Positions 1-7,654 of a DNA stretch of 64,000 nucleotides are shown one piece after another. Position numbers and translations under genes: made by a program. Position 1 is the stretch's first letter; each line of letters begins with the position of its first letter. Below the pieces are notes generated by a model. It was not told where the DNA came from. It searched no databases and saw nothing but the letters and a program-made list of their open reading frames with translations. The DNA is from Paenibacillus tundrae (lineage in GTDB: Bacteria > Bacillota > Bacilli > Paenibacillales > Paenibacillaceae): NCBI RefSeq assembly GCF_036884255.1, contig NZ_CP145605.1, positions 2,170,001 to 2,234,000 on the forward strand. Direction: 5' to 3'.

Positions 1-94
1 AACGTTTGGGGTTAATGTGGTTCAATATTGAAAGGTTATAACGTCGAAAATTGCATGTTTTTGAAGGTTTATAAATTATTTTGAACGAAAATGA

Positions 95-122
95 TTGTTT
101 TTTACTGGATTTATGATACTAT
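95..122 (+). promoter_or_regulatory. Candidate sigma-A promoter of the fru operon
   Basis: TTGTTT (95-100) and TACTAT (117-122) are separated by 16 bp. Transcription would begin near 129, just before the GGAGG at 133-137. The elements are imperfect. If real, the promoter excludes the upstream in-frame ATG at 91 as the fruR start. Confidence 0.4.
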
Positions 123-144
123 AGAAGCAGTTGGAGGAATGAAG

Positions 145-891
145 ATGCTGACTGAAGAACGATATGCTGCAATTATAGAGCGCTTACATTTACAGGGGAT
201 TGTGAAATTACAGGAGCTTGTCGATGTGCTTGGAGCCTCTGAATCAACAATCAGGCGTGATCTTATCGATTTGGAAAGTCGTCAAATGCTCAAACGAATT
301 CATGGCGGCGCTGCATTGGTCAATGAGAAGTCATTGGAACCTGGCATGGAAGAAAAAACGTTCAAAAACATCCAACAAAAGGTGACGATTGCTCGTTTGG
401 CTGCACAGGAGATCCAAAATGGCGAATGTGTCTATCTCGATGCAGGGACAACGACCCTTGCTATGATTCCTTTTATTGAAGCAAAGGATGTCACCGTTGT
501 GACAAATGGACTATCTCATGTGGAAGCCTTGGTAAGCAAGCGAATTCGTAGCTACTTGCTAGGCGGTATGATGAAAATCCATACAAAAGCTGTGATTGGT
601 AGTATTGCGTTACAGAACATGGATAACTTCCGCTTCGATAAATGTTTCCTTGGAACGAACGGGGTAGATCCCGAAATGGGGTATACAACTCCTGATCCGG
701 AGGAAGCCTTGATTAAAAGGCGTGCACATCAGTTGTCGGGGAAATCTTACGTACTGGCTGATTCCAGCAAAATCGGGGAAATTACTTTTGCCAAATTGTT
801 TGATTTGGAAGAGGCAGATCTGATTACGGAGCAGGTACCAGAACACTGGCGGCACTTAATCGCCCAGAAAACTAAAATAATCGAGGGATAA
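145..891 (+). CDS. fruR: DeoR-family transcriptional regulator, FruR type
   Basis: Cytoplasmic repressor of 248 residues, the usual DeoR length. Residues 1-55 form the winged helix-turn-helix (SESTIRRDL recognition helix region, then RIHGGA), and the rest is the DeoR sugar-phosphate sensor domain (LDAGTTT, TNGL and ADSSK motifs). The family binds phosphosugars. Here the neighbours fruK and fruA make fructose-1-phosphate the likely inducer (inference). GGAGG at 133-137 sits 7 bp before ATG 145 and decides the start over ATG 91 and ATG 139. The stop lies one base before fruK, so the genes are co-transcribed and the repressor probably controls its own operon. Confidence 0.9.
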   Translation: MLTEERYAAIIERLHLQGIVKLQELVDVLGASESTIRRDLIDLESRQMLKRIHGGAALVNEKSLEPGMEEKTFKNIQQKVTIARLAAQEIQNGECVYLDAGTTTLAMIPFIEAKDVTVVTNGLSHVEALVSKRIRSYLLGGMMKIHTKAVIGSIALQNMDNFRFDKCFLGTNGVDPEMGYTTPDPEEALIKRRAHQLSGKSYVLADSSKIGEITFAKLFDLEEADLITEQVPEHWRHLIAQKTKIIEG

Positions 892-892
892 C

Positions 893-1804
893 ATGATATA
901 TACGTTAACACTTAATCCTTCCATCGATTATATCGTGGAAGTGCATGATCTGAAACTTGGTGGACTGAATCGAATGAACCGGGACTTGAAACTTCCGGGT
1001 GGTAAAGGCATAAACGTATCACGCATTCTTAATCAGCTTGGTGCCACGAACACAGCATTTGGATTCCTTGGTGGATTCACAGGACGTTTCATTAATGATC
1101 GATTGCAAGAAGAAGCGATCCGTACTGACTTTGTTACCATTGCAGATGACACGCGCATCAATATTAAGCTGAAGCATGGTGAAGAGACAGAAATCAACGG
1201 ACTTGGACCTGCGATTAGCTCTGAAGAGTCTGAACAATTGCTTCAGAAGATGTCAGGATTGCAGCAAGGGGATATCGTAATTCTGTCGGGAAGTGTTCCA
1301 CCTGCGCTGGGAGCCGATTTTTATGATCGTTTGATCAAGGTATGTAAACAAGCTGGCGCTGAATTCGTTATTGATACGACAGGTAAGGCATTAATGGATG
1401 CTCTTGTCCATGAACCGTTGCTTGTGAAGCCAAATCATCATGAACTTGCAGAACTGTTCGGTGTAACGATTGAAACTCGTGAAGAACTCATAACCTATGG
1501 TCGAAGACTATTAGAAGCAGGCGCCAAGCATGTACTTATTTCCATGGCTGGCGAAGGAGCATTGTTCATAACACAGGAAGAAGTTCATCATGCCAATGTT
1601 CCTAAAGGCGTTGTCAAAAACTCGGTAGGTGCCGGAGATTCCATGATTGGCGGATTTGTGGGTACTTACGTTCTGAACGGGGATCTGCTTGAAGCCTTTC
1701 GTACAGGTGTTGCATCTGGAAGTGCCACTGCGTTCTCTGATGATCTTGCGACAAGAGAGCTTATTGATGAATTACGCACGCAAGTCAGCATTACTAAACT
1801 GTAG
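893..1804 (+). CDS. fruK: 1-phosphofructokinase
   Basis: PfkB/ribokinase-family kinase of 303 residues that phosphorylates fructose-1-phosphate with ATP to fructose-1,6-bisphosphate in the cytoplasm. The substrate-binding GGKGINVSR motif is at residues 36-44. The C-terminal anion-hole and catalytic motif GAGDS is at 246-250, with Asp249 as the expected base. It starts one base after fruR behind GAGGG and is followed by fruA, the classic fruR-fruK-fruA order. The product enters glycolysis at the same point as the PfkA product encoded at 57 kb. A perfect palindrome overlaps its stop codon. Confidence 0.95.
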   Translation: MIYTLTLNPSIDYIVEVHDLKLGGLNRMNRDLKLPGGKGINVSRILNQLGATNTAFGFLGGFTGRFINDRLQEEAIRTDFVTIADDTRINIKLKHGEETEINGLGPAISSEESEQLLQKMSGLQQGDIVILSGSVPPALGADFYDRLIKVCKQAGAEFVIDTTGKALMDALVHEPLLVKPNHHELAELFGVTIETREELITYGRRLLEAGAKHVLISMAGEGALFITQEEVHHANVPKGVVKNSVGAGDSMIGGFVGTYVLNGDLLEAFRTGVASGSATAFSDDLATRELIDELRTQVSITKL

Positions 1805-1815
1805 TTGAACTACAG
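1799..1815. repeat. Perfect 8+1+8 palindrome over the fruK stop codon
   Basis: CTGTAGTTGAACTACAG spans the TAG of fruK (1802-1804). In RNA it would form a short hairpin at the end of fruK. A second small hairpin (CCTGC-GAAT-GCAGG) lies at about 1842-1858 before fruA. No U-tract follows either, so they are not obvious terminators. Confidence 0.5.
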
Positions 1816-1883
1816 AAGGTTTACATTGTATACATGATCGGCCTGCGAATGCAGGTCGACTGAACCTAAGGGAGTGTACCAAA

Positions 1884-3851
1884 ATGAGAATAACAGATCT
1901 GATGATCCAAGAAACGATGATCATGGATTTACAAGCGACAACAAAGGATGAAGCAATTGATGAATTGATTGCCAGTCTGAATAAAAGTGGACGAATCAAC
2001 GATCCTGTTTTGTTCAAAGAGATGATCTATAAACGTGAAGCTGAATCCAGCACCGGAATTGGCGGCGGTATCGCTATGCCACATGCCAAAACATCCGCAG
2101 TCAATGAACCTACGGTTGTATTTGCAAAAAGCCGTAAAGGCCTTGACTTTGCTGCTCTTGATGATGAGCCAGCTCATGTATTTTTCATGATTGCAGCACC
2201 AGAAGGTGCGGGCAACACCCATCTGCGTACACTTGCTGCACTTTCCAGGTTGTTGATTGATAGCGATTTCATCTCGCAGTTGATGAGCACGGATACACCG
2301 GCAGAAGTTAGCGCATTGTTCGATGCTAAGCAAGCTGAAGAGGCGAAGAAAGAGGAAGCTAAAGAGAAAGCAAAAGCAGAGAAGGCGGCCGCAGCGGCAG
2401 CTACTGCATCAGCTAACAAAGAGCAAACCTCTGGTGTGATCGTTGGAAATGCTAACTCCGAAGACTTTGTCGTTGCGGTTACGGCGTGTCCAACGGGGAT
2501 TGCCCACACCTTTATGGCAGAAGATGCACTTAAGAAAAAAGCGCAAGAGATGGGCATTAACATCCGGGTAGAGACGAATGGTTCCGAAGGTGCTCAGAAT
2601 GTTCTGACCGCTGATGAAATTGCGCGTGCCAAAGGCGTTATCGTTGCAGCAGACAAAAATGTAGAGATGGCTCGTTTTGATGGGAAGCCAGTTCTGCAAA
2701 GACCTGTAAGTGACGGTATCCGCAAATCCGAAGAACTGATTCGTAAGGCCGTTAACGGCGATGCACCGATCTATCGTAGCCAGGGTGCATCGGGTAAGAA
2801 TGACGAAGCTGCAGCGGGTAAAATGAGTGTAGGTAGCAAAATCTACAAAGACCTGATGAACGGGATCTCTCACATGCTTCCATTCGTCGTGGGTGGCGGT
2901 ATCCTGCTGGCAATTTCCTTCCTGATTGAGCAAATTGCAAGCCCGGAAAACCCGCTTGTACAATTGCTGCAAACGATCGGTGGTGGCACAGGTGCATTCC
3001 ACTTCCTAATCCCTGTTCTAGCTGGTTTTATCGCGATGAGTATTGGTGATCGTCCAGCGTTAATGCCAGGTATGGTCGGTGGTTTAATGGCTGTGAACTC
3101 TAATGCTGGTTTCCTTGGCGGACTTGCTGCCGGTTTCCTTGCAGGTTATGTTATCATCGGGCTGCGCAAGGCACTTAAAGGATTGCCAAAAGCAATCGAT
3201 GGTTTGAAACCTATTCTGTTGTACCCTGTGCTTGGTCTATTGATCGTTGGTACAATCAGTTACTATATCTTTGATCCGATCTTCGGATCTTTGAACACAT
3301 GGCTTGTCGATGTACTTGGCAATATTGGTACAGGTAATGCGGTATTGCTAGGCTTGTTGCTCGGTGGCATGATGTCCATTGATATGGGTGGGCCGTTCAA
3401 CAAAGCAGCATATACTTTTGCGATTGGTGTCTTCACATCCAGTGGTAACACAGACGGTGCTTGGATGGCTGCTGTTATGGCAGGCGGGATGGTACCGCCA
3501 CTGGCGATTGCTCTAGCAACAACATTCTTCAAATCTAAGTTTACCGATCAAGAGCGTAAATCTGGTTTGACGAACTATGTACTGGGCTTCTCGTTCATTA
3601 CAGAAGGTGCGATTCCATTCGCAGCTGCAGATCCGCTTCGTGTACTCACATCCTGTATCCTTGGTTCAGCTGTTGCAGGTGGACTGACGCAATTATGGAA
3701 TATTAACGTACCGGCTCCACACGGAGGAATCTTCGTTGCATTTCTGGCAAACCACGCCCTGTTGTTCCTGCTTGCAGTAGCGATTGGTGCAGTGATCTCG
3801 GGTCTTATTCTGGGATTGTGGAAGTCGAAATTGCCTAAGGTTGTAAAATAA
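1884..3851 (+). CDS. fruA: PTS fructose transporter, fused EIIABC
   Basis: Membrane phosphotransferase permease of 655 residues that imports fructose as fructose-1-phosphate. Domain order is A-B-C. EIIA covers about 1-150, with the phosphorylated His67 in GIAMPHAKT. An Ala/Lys/Glu-rich linker covers about 150-183. EIIB covers about 190-300, with phosphocysteine Cys202 in TACPTGIAHT. EIIC covers about 320-655 with roughly ten hydrophobic segments. It starts behind AAGGGAGTG, 79 bp after fruK, with no promoter visible in the gap, and ends before a strong terminator. It completes the fructose operon. Confidence 0.95.
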   Translation: MRITDLMIQETMIMDLQATTKDEAIDELIASLNKSGRINDPVLFKEMIYKREAESSTGIGGGIAMPHAKTSAVNEPTVVFAKSRKGLDFAALDDEPAHVFFMIAAPEGAGNTHLRTLAALSRLLIDSDFISQLMSTDTPAEVSALFDAKQAEEAKKEEAKEKAKAEKAAAAAATASANKEQTSGVIVGNANSEDFVVAVTACPTGIAHTFMAEDALKKKAQEMGINIRVETNGSEGAQNVLTADEIARAKGVIVAADKNVEMARFDGKPVLQRPVSDGIRKSEELIRKAVNGDAPIYRSQGASGKNDEAAAGKMSVGSKIYKDLMNGISHMLPFVVGGGILLAISFLIEQIASPENPLVQLLQTIGGGTGAFHFLIPVLAGFIAMSIGDRPALMPGMVGGLMAVNSNAGFLGGLAAGFLAGYVIIGLRKALKGLPKAIDGLKPILLYPVLGLLIVGTISYYIFDPIFGSLNTWLVDVLGNIGTGNAVLLGLLLGGMMSIDMGGPFNKAAYTFAIGVFTSSGNTDGAWMAAVMAGGMVPPLAIALATTFFKSKFTDQERKSGLTNYVLGFSFITEGAIPFAAADPLRVLTSCILGSAVAGGLTQLWNINVPAPHGGIFVAFLANHALLFLLAVAIGAVISGLILGLWKSKLPKVVK

Positions 3852-3884
3852 ATAAAATTCAATCATAAGTTATGAATCATGATA

Positions 3885-3928
3885 AGAGCATCTTCTGAGT
3901 AACGTTACTCGGAAGATGCTCTTTTTTT
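3885..3928 (+). terminator. Rho-independent terminator after fruA
   Basis: The long stem AGAGCATCTTC...GAAGATGCTCT is extended inside by GAGTAAC/GTTACTC and followed by seven T. It closes the fru operon. Confidence 0.95.
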
Positions 3929-3930
3929 GA

Positions 3931-3960
3931 TTGTTACTTCATTCAGAGGTATGTTATGAT
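3931..3960 (+). promoter_or_regulatory. Candidate sigma-A promoter of the methyltransferase gene
   Basis: TTGTTA (3931-3936) and TATGAT (3955-3960) are separated by 18 bp. The predicted start near 3967 puts the palindrome at 3974-3990 directly over the initially transcribed region, a typical repressor position. Confidence 0.5.
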
Positions 3961-3973
3961 TTAATGGTAATTA

Positions 3974-4000
3974 ATGAAACTTAGTTTCATATAGTGAAAC
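3974..4000. promoter_or_regulatory. Candidate operator with three GAAAC/GTTTC half-sites
   Basis: ATGAAACTTAGTTTCAT (3974-3990) is a perfect 8+1+8 palindrome. A third half-site, GTGAAAC (3994-4000), forms a second, overlapping near-palindrome with the central GTTTC. The array lies just downstream of a promoter and upstream of a single gene. The regulator is unknown. Confidence 0.5.
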
Positions 4001-4088
4001 GATCGGGATAATGAAAAAAAAAGAAGAGAATGCATTGAAGTTTAAAATCAGATGAAGTTAGATCAAGTGGAACGGAGGAGAAGATTTT

Positions 4089-4871
4089 ATGTCTAATGAG
4101 ATTAAAGGACAGGTTCAAAAGCAATTTGCTAGTAATGCGTACAAATATGTCACGAGTGCTCGGCATGCCAAAGGTGAGGATCTAGCATGGCTGGTTGCAT
4201 CCTCCGAAGTGAACGCTTCGATGAACGTACTTGATATTGCTACAGGTGGAGGGCATGTTGCGAACGCGTTGGCACCGCTTGTGAGCCGAGTAACTGCATT
4301 AGATCTAACTGAGGAAATGTTGCAGGTAGCACAGCAATTTATCCGCGGGAACGGACACACCAATGTTGATTTTGTAGCAGGCGATGCAGAGCAGCTTCCC
4401 TTCCCGGACAATACCTTTGATCGCGTGACCTCTCGGATTGCTGCACATCATTTTCCAGACGTTACAGCTTTCGTTAAAGAATCACTACGGGTCTTGAAGC
4501 CAGGCGGCAAGTTGCTTCTCATTGATAACGTTGCACCTGAAAGCGATGTGTATGACCGTTTTTATAATGATATTGAGAAATGGCGTGATCCAAGTCACGG
4601 TCGTGCATGGCGTAAATCTGAATGGATCTCAATACTCGAAAAGGCAGGCTTCCGGATCGACGCTATGGTGACTTTTGAGAAGCCTTTCCAGTTTACGGAT
4701 TGGTGTGAGCGTGCTGCATTGCCAGCAGAGGCGATGAGAGAGTTGGAAGTGAGCATGTTACATGCTGAAGATCAGATTCATAAGTACTTTAAGCTTGAAA
4801 CATCAGAGGATGGGAACCTGTTAAGCTTCGAGGGAGAAAGTGTGTACATTCAGGCTCGTAAACCTCTGTAG
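4089..4871 (+). CDS. Class I SAM-dependent methyltransferase (UbiE/YcgJ-like)
   Basis: Cytoplasmic Methyltransf_11-type protein of 260 residues. Motif I is LDIATGGGH (about residues 49-57), motif II has the acidic LDLTEEM, and VAGDAEQLPFPDNTFD and LRVLKPGGKLLLID are the later SAM-fold motifs. The substrate is not recognisable. Similarity to ubiquinone/menaquinone methyltransferases is at the fold level only. GGAGGAG lies about 8 bp before the ATG. It is monocistronic between two terminators, and the palindromic operator upstream suggests control by a dedicated repressor not encoded next to it. Confidence 0.85.
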   Translation: MSNEIKGQVQKQFASNAYKYVTSARHAKGEDLAWLVASSEVNASMNVLDIATGGGHVANALAPLVSRVTALDLTEEMLQVAQQFIRGNGHTNVDFVAGDAEQLPFPDNTFDRVTSRIAAHHFPDVTAFVKESLRVLKPGGKLLLIDNVAPESDVYDRFYNDIEKWRDPSHGRAWRKSEWISILEKAGFRIDAMVTFEKPFQFTDWCERAALPAEAMRELEVSMLHAEDQIHKYFKLETSEDGNLLSFEGESVYIQARKPL

Positions 4872-4962
4872 TTGTAGAGGAGTCTAATCAACGGGGACAC
4901 AGGGTCATCATCGTTGAATGTCATCTTAAGTACTTAACTTATTCATTTGATTTCTCCGAAAA

Positions 4963-5009
4963 AAATAGGTAGACGTGCCCATCAAACTGTATGGGATGTC
5001 TACCTATTT
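4963..5009 (-). terminator. Terminator of the alcohol dehydrogenase gene, probably bidirectional
   Basis: AAATAGGTAGAC pairs with GTCTACCTATTT, and an inner GCCCAT pairs with ATGGG. The minus strand has a run of T after the stem. On the plus strand the T-run is short, so it serves the minus gene best and the methyltransferase gene less well. Confidence 0.85.
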
Positions 5010-5055
5010 GGGGATGGATTTCATATCTAATGATCTATCATAAGATACATCTGAG

Positions 5056-6195
5056 TTACGGTTTTAAGATGACTTTGGTACACTCGTCTTCATGATCGTT
5101 GAAGATTCTATAGGCTTCGCTGGCATTTTCTAGTGCAATGCGGTGGGAGATGATTTCCGTTGGATCGAATTCCCCAGCCGTAATTTTGCGGAACAATTCT
5201 GGCATATAGTGAATAACAGGAGCTTGTCCCATTTTAATATTAATGTTTCGTTCGAACAGATTCCCGAGAGGGAACATGTTGTAGGAGGAACCGTAGACGC
5301 CGGTAAGATGAAGTGTACCGAATTTCCGCACGGCCTTCATGCCAATCTCAATGGCTCCGAGGGAACCGCCATGAAGTTTGAGCTTCTGCCCAATTTCCTC
5401 AAGTGTCGATTTTTTGCCGTCCATACCCACACAGTCAATAACAACGTCAGTACCTCCCTGCGTGATTTCACGGATGTACTCGCCCATATCATCGTACTCC
5501 TCGAAATTGTACACTTCTGCATCATTCATGCGTTTGGCCTTGTCCAGTCGGTAGGGAAGACGATCCACAGCGATCACTCGCTTAGCACCCTTCATCCAAG
5601 CAAATTTCTGTGTCATGAGTCCGATGGGGCCACTTCCTAGCACTGTAACGGTATCCCCGGGTTTGACGCCAGCGTTCTCTACACTCCAGTATGCCGTAGG
5701 GAGCACATCAGATAAGAACAGTAGTGCCTCATCCTCCAGTTCACATGATTCAGGAATGACGAATGGCATGAAATTCCCATAAGGTACACGCAGGAGTTCT
5801 GCCTGCCCTCCGGGATAGTTACCATAACGATCGGTAAAACCGAGATAACCACCGGTATGAATTTCAGGATTTCCATTGGAATTATCGCATTGACTCTCCA
5901 TGTCGTGGTTACAGTAGAAGCACTCTCCGCAGGAGACGTTAAAAGGCAAAACGACGCGATCTCCTTTTTTTACCTTCGTTACTTCGGGACCAACCTCTTC
6001 CACGATCCCCATCGGTTCATGACCAATAACGTAATCTTTCTGAGCAGGAAGGGCTCCCTGATAGATATGAAGATCAGACCCACATATGGCGGTGGAGGTA
6101 ATGCGAACGATAATGTCATCCTTTTGTTCCAAACGTGGATCTTCAACCTGCTTTACCTGAATATCCTTAATACCTTGAAACGTAACAGCTCTCAT
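5056..6195 (-). CDS. Zinc-dependent alcohol dehydrogenase, formaldehyde-dehydrogenase-like
   Basis: Medium-chain dehydrogenase/reductase of 379 residues. The catalytic zinc ligands are Cys38 (TAICGSDLH) and the histidine of GHEPMG. The structural zinc loop carries four cysteines (CGECFYC...C). The Rossmann motif is GSGPIG, followed by an acidic D in VIAVDR that favours NAD. It resembles the long-chain FdhA-like subgroup, but its alcohol or aldehyde substrate cannot be read from sequence. AAGGAGGAA precedes the ATG. The bicupin gene ends 75 bp upstream on the same strand with no terminator between, so they are probably co-transcribed. Confidence 0.85.
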   Translation of the reverse strand: MRAVTFQGIKDIQVKQVEDPRLEQKDDIIVRITSTAICGSDLHIYQGALPAQKDYVIGHEPMGIVEEVGPEVTKVKKGDRVVLPFNVSCGECFYCNHDMESQCDNSNGNPEIHTGGYLGFTDRYGNYPGGQAELLRVPYGNFMPFVIPESCELEDEALLFLSDVLPTAYWSVENAGVKPGDTVTVLGSGPIGLMTQKFAWMKGAKRVIAVDRLPYRLDKAKRMNDAEVYNFEEYDDMGEYIREITQGGTDVVIDCVGMDGKKSTLEEIGQKLKLHGGSLGAIEIGMKAVRKFGTLHLTGVYGSSYNMFPLGNLFERNINIKMGQAPVIHYMPELFRKITAGEFDPTEIISHRIALENASEAYRIFNDHEDECTKVILKP

Positions 6196-6270
6196 TGCAA
6201 AATTCCTCCTTAAAGTTGATTTCTCTCTTCTTTACCCAATAATTTCTAATCTAAAAATAATATCGATCGT

Positions 6271-7434
6271 TTAGACCACAGGCCATTTCTGTTTACGTAA
6301 AGCATTGAGCAATTCAGCAGAAGCGTTCAGATTATCCCGAACCAGCTCCCGTGGGGTTAATGCCATCCATTGATTAAGTGAAATATCTTCGAAACGATCG
6401 CTTCTGAAAATCTCCAAAAACCATAGTGTGTCCTTACCCGTGTTCTGGATATAATGCCCCATGGCTACAGGAACATACCCTACATCCCCAGCCCGATAGT
6501 CAAATGTACGCGCAATACCATTGCCTCCAAAAACAGTCATTCGCCCTTGCCCAGTCAAATAATATTGCCATTCATCTGCATTGGGGTGCCAATGAAGTTC
6601 ACGCATGCCTCCAGGCTTAATCTCAACCAGTGCGGCTGCTACCGTTGTGGAGATGGGGAAGTTACTCGAATCTACAATTCGCACACTTCCTCCAGGAGTG
6701 ATGATCGGTGTCTGAGCTAACAAACGATGCTTGAAGGACAGAGGAACGGTTCCGTAGGGTGACTGTACTTCCTGACTTGCGAGGGAACCAGGAACCTGAT
6801 CTTGAAAAATATACACCTGCTCTGCCGGCATGCCTTCAAATGCGGCTTCAGATACACCGAAATTCAGAGACAATACGTCCTTCGGTGTGTGTGCAAACCA
6901 ATCGGAAATGGATAGTGTGTTGAGATCTGAGAAGGCTCCATCATCGAAGACGAGTAAAAATTCACAGCCTTCGTCTAGTCCTTGAATGGAATGAGGCACA
7001 CCCTTGGGGAAAAACCATAGATCCCCTGGACCAACATCAGCGATAAAGTTGCGACCGTTCTGATCAACGGAGGTAATTCGTGCGGTACCTAGAATCATAT
7101 AAGCCCACTCCGATTGTTGATGCCAGTGGAGCTCCCTTACACCTCCAGGGGTGAGGCTCATATTAACGCCTGCAAGCGTCGTTGCAATAGGAAGATCCCG
7201 AACCGTGATCTCGCGTGACCATCCGCCATGATTCAATTGCATATGTGTATCAGAGAAGGACATTCTCAGATTGGGCAACAATCCGTTATCTGTGGATGGA
7301 GGTACGAGCATATCCGGATTTTGCAGATCTCTCATCACATCACGCGGCCCACGATCTGGCCCGCCTGCACCATCTTTGCGTATCGGCTGGGGTACAATGA
7401 ATGGTTTACCATGCTTTTGTGTTCCTTTGCTCAT
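6271..7434 (-). CDS. Bicupin oxalate-decarboxylase family protein with altered lid
   Basis: Protein of 387 residues with two cupin domains, as in OxdC/OxdD, which split oxalate to formate and CO2 using manganese. Both metal sites are intact: [11 protein letters not shown] (100-110) and a second [12 protein letters not shown]. The substrate arginine preceding each site is present. The active-site lid, S-E-N-S in Bacillus subtilis OxdC with catalytic Glu162, reads S-D-L-N here (169-172). This is the region known from mutagenesis to decide decarboxylase against oxidase chemistry. I see no signal peptide. AAGGAGGG precedes the ATG. First gene of a probable two-gene unit with the alcohol dehydrogenase. 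Confidence 0.85.
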   Translation of the reverse strand: MSKGTQKHGKPFIVPQPIRKDGAGGPDRGPRDVMRDLQNPDMLVPPSTDNGLLPNLRMSFSDTHMQLNHGGWSREITVRDLPIATTLAGVNMSLTPGGVRELHWHQQSEWAYMILGTARITSVDQNGRNFIADVGPGDLWFFPKGVPHSIQGLDEGCEFLLVFDDGAFSDLNTLSISDWFAHTPKDVLSLNFGVSEAAFEGMPAEQVYIFQDQVPGSLASQEVQSPYGTVPLSFKHRLLAQTPIITPGGSVRIVDSSNFPISTTVAAALVEIKPGGMRELHWHPNADEWQYYLTGQGRMTVFGGNGIARTFDYRAGDVGYVPVAMGHYIQNTGKDTLWFLEIFRSDRFEDISLNQWMALTPRELVRDNLNASAELLNALRKQKWPVV

Positions 7435-7654
7435 AATCTACAATCCCTCCTTGGAGTGTGCGCATGGAGACGAACCCTATGAAGCTCATATTCATCTACT
7501 CGCGATGTCTTTCTTACACCTATGAAGAAGAGCTCGTCGATTATGTTCATTCCGAATATGATATATTAAGGAAGGATTATAGCGAGTGTAGCGCTAGTAT
7601 GTAGAAAGCAAACTATAGATTGATAAGAATTCTAGAATAGAAGGGAACAACATC

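Noticed and set aside
91..144. Upstream in-frame start for fruR at ATG 91
   Set aside because: No ribosome binding site, the predicted promoter lies inside it, and the family begins MLTEER-like.
2174..3002. Long open frames on the minus strand across fruA
   Set aside because: They oppose a clear FruA coding sequence, have no ribosome binding sites and low-complexity translations from the Ala-rich linker.
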